64,000 bases of DNA from Marisa cornuarietis (taxonomy: Eukaryota; Mollusca; Gastropoda; Architaenioglossa; Ampullariidae), in assembly GCA_004794655.1 (NCBI GenBank), contig SMMW01000519.1:248001-312000 (forward strand). Direction: 5' to 3'. Made by a program: the position numbers and the translations under genes. The notes beneath the pieces are model-generated. The model was not told the origin of the DNA, did no database searches, and saw nothing but the letters and a program-made list of their open reading frames with translations. Below are positions 57,420-64,000 of this stretch, one piece after another; within the stretch, counting starts at the first letter, position 1; every line of letters starts with the position of its first letter.

Positions 57420-58283
57420 GCTTCTAATAATAATAAATGGAAAATGTATATGGCGCACACTCACACTCCTAAGGAGCATGCTCTTAGCGCAAGAATGAGA
57501 CAACATACGAGGGACAGAAGAACAACCAAACAACATATAATAATAATAATAATAGTGAAGATTTTTATAGCGCATATTCACACTCGTAGAGAGCATGCTC
57601 TTAGCGCTTAAAACGGGGAAGAGACGTGGACTAAGTAGATACAGAACACAGGGGACGAAAGAAAACGACAGTACTGACAAAAACAGATAACAAAGGCATC
57701 AAGTAACAGGAACAGAGAAAAATAGTGATGGGTAAAGTAGCAAGAGGGAAGGGGGGGTAAGGACTAGCATTGTGGACTAGGAGTAGTGCTCAAGGAAGAG
57801 GTGCGTTTTCAGTGCAGATTTGAAGGATTCAATTGTAGGAAGGTGGCGGATATGGAGAGGAAGAGAGTTCCATTGTTTTGCAGCACAGTAGCCAAAAGTC
57901 CTGTGACCATATGTTGTTGTTCTGGTGACAGGAACAGTCAGAGTACGGTTGTCAGAGGAAGAGCGGAGTTGTCTGGCCGGAGAGTAAGGGATGAGAAGTT
58001 CAGAGAAATAGTCAGGACAGGAGCCAGCAAAGAAATTAAAACACAGCACAGACAGTTTGTACTGGATGCGAGAACGGACGGGTAGCCAGTGTAGAAAACG
58101 AAGGAGAGGTGTGACATGGTCCCGTTTCCTTGCTCTAAGTACCAGACGTGCAGCGGAGTTCTGTACTCTCTGGAGTTTCTGAATGAGGGATGAGGGACAG
58201 CCTGCCAGCAAGGAGTTGCAGTAGTCAAGTCGAGAAACAACAAACACACAGACAAGAGTGTTGGTAGCGCGTGTAGAGAGAAA
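57420..58283 (-). mobile_element. L2/CR1-like LINE (family B), 3' part
   Basis: On the minus strand the coding end (stop at 57777) reads ELHKISAIRHFLS, SRLDYCNSLLAGCPSSLIQK, LQRVQNSAARLVLRARKRDH, LLRFLHWLPVRSRIQYKLSV, KQWNSLPLHIRHLPTIESFK and ALKTHLFLEHYS, an intact C-terminal region. The 3' UTR follows to 57420 with an ATT microsatellite at 57538-57555 and a second partial 3' UTR copy with another ATT tail at about 57425. RT catalytic motifs are missing upstream, replaced by the minisatellite at 58284-58580. Confidence 0.87.
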
Positions 58284-58580
58284 ATGACGGATGGCACTGA
58301 TCTTATGGAGCTCATAATAGGCAGACTGACAGACAGCTGTAACATGTTTATGATAATAGGCAGACAGACAGACAGCTGTAACATGTTTATCACAATAGGC
58401 AGACTGACAGACAGCTGTAACATGTTTATCATAATAGACAGACTGACTGACAGCAGTAACATGTTTATCACAATAGACAGACTGACAGACAGCTGTAACA
58501 TGTTTATCATAATAGACAGACTGACTGACAGCAGTAACATGTTTATCACAATAGACAGACTGACAGACAGCTTCTGTGTC
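58284..58580 (-). repeat. 39-bp in-frame minisatellite derived from LINE coding sequence
   Basis: Six full units and a partial one. In the LINE's frame each codes 13 residues of the type DKHVTAVCQSAYY, so the LINE frame stays open through the array (58670 to 57777, 297 codons). Units alternate between CQSVYC and SQSVYY subtypes, giving a 78-bp higher-order pattern on the distal side. Confidence 0.9.
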
Positions 58581-58771
58581 ACCCTTCTGTGTCAAGCATT
58601 TCTGTCTAAAAACGCTGCAACACCTTCTCGATCTCTTGTTACTACTCACTAAAGTTGGTGGCTGATACACTGGTACTGATAACGGTACAGCCTTTGTAAA
58701 CTGATCTTGACAAACTTAAGATCTGTGCAGTGGAAACTAACATACAGGTGTATTAATGATGGTCTGTGCAG

Positions 58772-58848
58772 CCCCCTGCACCGCTGTATGGGCCACCACC
58801 GCCTACCTGTCCTGGGGGAAGACATACACGGTGACCACCCTGACCCAG
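58772..58848 (+). CDS. Possible small exon, strand uncertain
   Basis: A GC-rich segment between a GTCTGTGCAG acceptor and a CCCAG|GTCAGC donor. Spliced to the exon at 57044-57262, the phase fits and gives PLHRCMGHHRLPVLGEDIHG. The minus strand also offers splice-like ends (ACAG|GTAGGC) around a VVTVYVFPQDR peptide. Evidence is composition and splice motifs only. Confidence 0.22.
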
Positions 58849-58999
58849 GTCAGCAGCTTGTTTGATGCCACAATTTATAAATAATTTAGTATAAAGGGCA
58901 ATTAGAAGCAGCTACAACACAACAGAAGTCAACAATACGTCATAACACATTCCTAGCCACTCCAACAAACACACCCTCATACATGTCAGTCCTTTTTCA

Positions 59000-59286
59000 T
59001 ACCCTTCGCACTTTCCCGCTTATCGCTACTTTCCTCCTCGCTTTTCTTTAGCAAAATCACGATACTTTCAGTCCTTGTTATTTGGTTCCTCTTTGCGTTT
59101 TCTGTATTTGTTGTTATTAATCATCAGTGCTGTTGTTTATTCTTCCGTAGTTCATATGTTGATTGGTTGTTCTCCTGTCTCTCGTATGTTGTCCAAGTCT
59201 CGTTCTTGTTCTTAAACACTAAGAGCATGCTCCTTACGAGTGTGAGTATGCGCTTTACAAATTTTGCGTTTTATTATTATTATTGT
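59000..59286 (+). mobile_element. 3' UTR fragment of LINE family B
   Basis: Matches the inverse of the 57420-57700 3' UTR: TCGTATGTTGTCCAAGTCTC, then AACACTAAGAGCATGCTC, then GAGTGTGAGTATGCGC and an ATT tail at 59271-59284. Coding part absent. The 5' limit is approximate. Confidence 0.65.
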
Positions 59287-59869
59287 ACAATTGACAACAC
59301 AGTACCATATCCACTCCACCAACAGACCCTCATACGATCATAATTCAGGCTTGCATGTGATCTACATTCATTCGCACGCAGTAGGCTTAAGATGTCGAAA
59401 GAACATACAGCCTCAGTCTGTTGGTCCTGCATGCAGGGAGACACAGAGAGACGCAGGATATATATACACGGCCTGATGGAAGTTGATGAAACTTTCTCAA
59501 CATGACATGCATGCCATCACTTAGCATTGTCTTTCAGAAGCGTCTACATGTAAAATAGTGTCAAAGTCACAAGGTGTGTGCAACACGATTCATCTGCTCT
59601 TGTCCTTCATGGGTAAAAAAGATGATCGAGGAGAGCAGCACACTCTCTATATAGGATTTCTGAAACAGCTTAAGAAATCTTTGGGAGACAGAGAAAGACT
59701 TAACCTTCCGGAGAAGGAAGAGGCGCTATTGAGCCTTCTAGACGATGGCCCGAGCGTTGGTATCCCACTGAAGTCTCTTGTCGAAGATGATGCCCAGCTA
59801 GGTGGGGTGGGGTGGAGTGGGGGAGGGGCGAGCAGGGGTGACCACCCAAGTCCCCACGTCAGATCTTTA
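59287..59869. other. Non-coding stretch
   Basis: No gene recognised; a G-rich low-complexity patch lies at 59801-59840. Confidence 0.4.
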
Positions 59870-60230
59870 ATGATTGTCTCCAATACTTTCATGACCAACG
59901 ATGTTAAGACTACTGGTCTATAGTCATTAAGGCGCTGAGCTGAAGCTTTCTTCGGTACTCTAATAAAAGTGAACAATTACCAAGCAGCAGGGATTGAGAA
60001 TGAGTCCAGAGAGCGCTGACACGGGTCTACGTAAATGTCTTCAAGATATGTGTCGCACAGAAACGTGAGGTTCTGCCACAGATAGCATCTGTACCTAGAT
60101 TCTTGCTTATCTTTTACGACTTGAACAGCTCTGCTACCTGTTCTAGACAAATTACAATCCTCTGTATGGGATTAAGAGAATTAAGCACTTCTTTAATGCT
60201 CGTGGAGAAGTCATCCACGGCAACAAGATA
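59870..60230 (-). mobile_element. LINE reverse-transcriptase fragment (Rex1/CR1-like)
   Basis: On the minus strand, broken frames give a LFKSxKISKNLGTDAICG-like segment, then LRFCATHILKTFT-like text, then PKKASAQRLNDYRPVVLTSL and VMKVLETIIKDLTWG. These match the region before and at RT motif 2 (PVPKK...LNDYRPVALTSxVMKxxE) of non-LTR elements. Stops and shifts; the catalytic box is absent. Confidence 0.7.
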
Positions 60231-60330
60231 ACATGGCACAACACTCAATAGAAAGTTGACAAGAAGACAATATAGTGCAGTACACATACAAATGCATGCA
60301 CTTCATGACATGACACAATACAGTGGAATG

Positions 60331-60505
60331 ATGATGATGATGATGATGATGTCCATTTGTAATGCGCAGGTATCCATTCGGAAGAATGCTCATTGCGCAG
60401 CAAAAACAAAATAAATAAAAAATAGATAAACACCAGGAAAGTAAAAAATAAAGACACAAGTGTTTCTTGGTTGTTTAAGTTTAAGTCCGTCTTAAGTAAA
60501 CAGAA
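60331..60505 (-). mobile_element. 3' end of LINE family A, very short
   Basis: Minus-strand match to the tail of the family A element: the CTTAAGxxGGACTT segment, a TTT-rich linker, RNEHSSEWIPAHYK and a GAT/ATC microsatellite at 60330-60350. Confidence 0.8.
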
Positions 60506-63500
60506 AGCATTATAGAGAAAAGCGATTGATTTAAAATATTGGATTCAAAATTGTTAGACTTTAAAAATTAAAGTAGTTTTTATGAGGTTCAAAATAAAAG
60601 CTAATATCATATGGACTAATTCTTCACATGTTAAACAAAAAAACATTCTGTGTTGAGATTTTATAGAACAGAAACCACTTAAAAGTCTACCTAATAAAAT
60701 TAAGGGTAAGCTTCAATAAACTGCCTATCCAGCAATTACAATATTTTGCAACCCTAATACATTGAAATTGTATCGGCTACTTAATATGATAGCAATCAGT
60801 AAACTAGCTAATTTAAGCAAATTTTTTGAAATTATATTTTCACTCTTCAGTAACTGGATACTCATTTGTTTTTAATTTGATGTGATTGTTGTGTTAATTT
60901 GACAGATTGTTACTATTGCAGTTTGAAAATGTGATGTATCTCTCTCTATATGTATATATATATATATATGATTGTTATTATGTGAAATATTTCTGGTTTG
61001 TTTATATATTTTTTTTTTGTATCACGGCTACAAATGCCCCTGTGGGCTTATAGCCATATCAAGAAAAGAAAAAGAAAGAAAATTATGACATGTAGAGCAT
61101 ACAGAGGACAGATCTACCTTCTTGTTTGTCTTGTCCAAAGAAGTAGGTATTATAGAGACAAAGAACATATTAACTCACAAACGATAAGATGTATTTTATA
61201 AAGAATGTCTTGGTTGTGTGGCTTTCTTGTCCAGCATATAAAGCAGAAGAAAAATCCACCATGATGATCACCTCCAGTACACAGACTGCTTGAAGACCCA
61301 TGGGATGAAGGCGGCAGTTGAACCATTTCCTGATGTTGTCACTGCCAAGTAGTAGGCCATAGTGTACTCTATTTGCTGTCTGCTTATTGTGTCCTCTCAT
61401 CTCTCAGTCAGTTAGTCTCATATGCTCTCCCGCTTTTTTCTGCAAACTTTCAAGTCACTGGAAACCAGCTCAGAACTGGTTTAGTTTTTGATGTTCACCT
61501 ACAATGTCATTTGAATTTCTAATGTCTAAAGTATAATAATGTATTCACATATCTGCTTCAAGGTATCGTTATCGGCAGACAAAACACCTCACACTGACAG
61601 GCTCTGTGTTATCTGTTCTGAATGTAGATACATTGCTCCTAATTTTATAATTAAATTACTGATGTGACTGATTCCTGTTTACTATTATATTTAGCTACAG
61701 CAAAGATTTTATCTGAAAAAGCTAAATGACTTTCCATATATGTCAAACCGAAGCCCTTCTTACAAGCTTGTCATTAATAAAACATAAGTTTACTGCATAA
61801 TCACCCACCAGCAACTTCACAAAACATTTTTTTGTCTGTTATCTAGACGGTTCATGTAAAAAGTTCTAAGAAATGCACCCATAAACAAATATGCTAACAT
61901 ATCCATCAACTCTTCTCTCCATATTCAGATGAAAAGAAAGCTTGTGTACAGAAAGCTTGTGTATGAGATTACAGAAGTGTGGTCTGCTCCTAGCTAGGAA
62001 GTGTATGAGATTACAGAAGTGTGGTCTGCTTGTAGTTAGGAGGTAAACTGTATTCATGATTGAACAAATTCATCTTTCACAGCACCACATCATGGTCACA
62101 ATCAACCCTAACATGCACAACAAACCTCAGCTAAGGGTTTCCTGTTTATTTACAATATATTTTCAATATATCATCAACGTACATGTTCCTTTACCGTCAG
62201 ACAGAAAATGAGAGACTGAAGTTAATAAGAACATCAGCCATACCTCAGCACTTAAAGCTGCTTATATCTGCATTTTCAAGAGAAAACTGGAAGTCTCGAC
62301 CGATGACAACTAAAGTGGTGGTAGTGATATGGTAGTGAAGGTACTTGTCTACACTCAGGGTCGTCAAGTGCAGCCATGTGCATTAAGAATCAAGGTATTG
62401 CTACAGTGAGCATCACAAATGTCATGACCTAAGCTTAAGTCACAGGAGTACTTGTACAGTCACTCAGTAGAACCCACAGCCCAGCCATGTCAAGGAACTA
62501 TGATAGGCATTGGATGTGTGTGTAAGCAACTCTCCTGCCTGTCAGCTGAGCACAGTGTGATGTCAGTCACACAACCAACTACCCTGTGTATCAAACATAG
62601 CCTTAAGACAGGACTATCTTGTGCATTAAAAACAGTTTTATGACAGAATATACTGTGCATCAAATACAGGTTTGACAATATGTTATTTGAGAAACATCAG
62701 TTTCATGACATGATAGATTAGGTATTTAATTTCAAGATTAAAGCCTGAACCACACAAATTTGAAACCTATGAGGTTCCTGATAACAGCTATAATCTTGTA
62801 CAAACATCAAGTGCAGACTTCAGCTTTCATGGTTCCTATTTATATTTGTATACAACTTTAACAAATACCTTTCGTCCAGGTAAAAATTTATATGGTTGCT
62901 CAAATAAAAATGTCCTTGATGTTAAAAGTGTAATTTGTGCATACAAGTATACATGAATATACATATATAAGAATAAATGGATTACCCCTAAGAATGTTAT
63001 TTTAGTCATGTCTAAATGCACAAGTAAAAAATACTGCATTTATTAAAACGAAACAAGCAGAGGCAAATGCCCCTGTGACAATTGCAGACACCACGAAAAC
63101 TGCAAGTCAGCTATGCACGCCAAATAAAAGGTGTTAGAATACACTTTGTCATGATCCGAAGCTGTGCTAAAATAAAATTTGGCCTCAAATTGCTGACAGT
63201 AAAAAAAACCTGAGTTAGATGGGTACCCATATCGCGTTCTATAGAGTCTTTCAGACGTGTTCTTGGATAGTTGCTGCCATTGCCACAGAGATATACTGAT
63301 TACAACCAAGAGTTTCTGGGACATTCTAAAACCATTCAAGATGTTTGCTAATATTTACAATAAATGTATATTTGTAATAGATTTATTCTTATTTATAGTT
63401 ATTGTGCAGAACAACAAAGGAATTATCATAGTAAAATGACATCACAGCTTGTCAGCTCAAAAGGAATTAAAAATTATTAGGATTCTTCATTGTACAGTAG

Positions 63501-63954
63501 TGTGTTCACTCCTCCAGAACTAAAAGGCTAACTACAATGGCATGTTACTTCAAAGATTTATACTTGAGTACATCATTATTTAGCTCCGTAACAAACAGAA
63601 AAGGTAAATCAAGAAAAGAAATATTTATGTCTTTGTCAGTTTTTTTTTGAGGTAGCACCAGATGTAGATGGGATGTACAAAGGACACCAGCATCAGGACC
63701 AGAAGGAAAACATTGATCTGCAGCAGAAAGCATGCATATCTTGTGACATCTAAGAATATCACTGACTTCAGCTTCTAGGTATAAAACATACATGGAATGG
63801 GAAACATACTTTGTGAAGACACAAAGAGGTATTCACTCATTCTCTCTCTCTTTCTCTCTCTCTCACACAAACACATACACACACACAAAATGATCATTAA
63901 GCACTTTGGTATGCAACAATATGACTATAAACATAAACAAAATAACTTACAAAA
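60506..63954. other. AT-rich stretch without a supported gene
   Basis: No gene recognised on either strand. It contains a TA run at 60951-60968, a two-copy repeat of about 43 bases at 61961-62041 (GTGTATGAGATTACAGAAGT), and a loose repeat at 62582-62690 with GTGCATCAAATACAG-like words. A CT/CA microsatellite lies at 63839-63886. Confidence 0.45.
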
Positions 63955-64000
63955 AATGGATCCCCATTGAGAGGCCCTTGCATGATAAGAAATAGGGGGT
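63955..64000 (-). CDS. Possible exon end at the window edge
   Basis: On the minus strand a perfect consensus donor (TTTTTT|GTAAGT) follows a short open frame that reads PLFLIMQGPLNGDPFF. The peptide is plausible for a membrane protein, but only 46 bases are visible, so the call is weak and the family unknown. Confidence 0.25.

Overview
This is eukaryotic nuclear DNA, most likely from a lophotrochozoan and probably a mollusc. The signs are split genes with GT-AG introns, AT-rich intergenic DNA full of minisatellites and CA/TG runs, and many non-LTR retrotransposon pieces of the L2/CR1 type. There is also one nearly intact Gmr1-type LTR retrotransposon. The species cannot be named from the sequence. 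There is no CRISPR array or prokaryotic operon, and I recognise no RNA gene.

Layout. (1) 1-2.5 kb: a ZIP-family zinc transporter on +, with its whole coding region in one exon. (2) 2.5-15.3 kb: AT-rich DNA between two convergent genes, holding a decayed THAP-domain relic and several short tandem arrays. (3) 15.35-20.3 kb: on the minus strand, an unrecognised single-pass membrane protein coded in one exon, with a likely 5' untranslated exon near 20.2 kb. (4) 20.4-36.3 kb: a retrotransposon-rich block. It has a Ty3/gypsy pol relic, two blocks of palindromic short repeats, an L2/CR1-like LINE, and an APE-type LINE split by a young Gmr1-like element with near-identical LTRs, then further LINE pieces. 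(5) 38.5-43.9 kb: an unrecognised gene on +, modelled as seven phase-compatible exons (834 codons). One intron carries a solo LTR with a perfect 5-bp target duplication. (6) 45.9-52.5 kb: on the minus strand, a complete five-exon cytosolic sulfotransferase gene (302 residues). Its first intron holds an antisense LINE, and minisatellites sit directly on two of its splice sites. (7) 52.5-64 kb: minisatellites, LINE fragments and weak exon candidates.

The genes show no shared pathway. The most interesting signals are: the Gmr1 element, with integrase upstream of reverse transcriptase, a SCAN-like capsid, a tRNA-Trp primer site and tandem U3 repeats; minisatellites that copy splice signals (a 5' splice-site array, a branch-point array, an acceptor array); a 39-bp minisatellite grown in frame from LINE coding sequence; and paired palindromic repeat blocks sharing a leader. 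Exon models rest on splice consensus and reading-phase agreement only; no transcript or database evidence was available.
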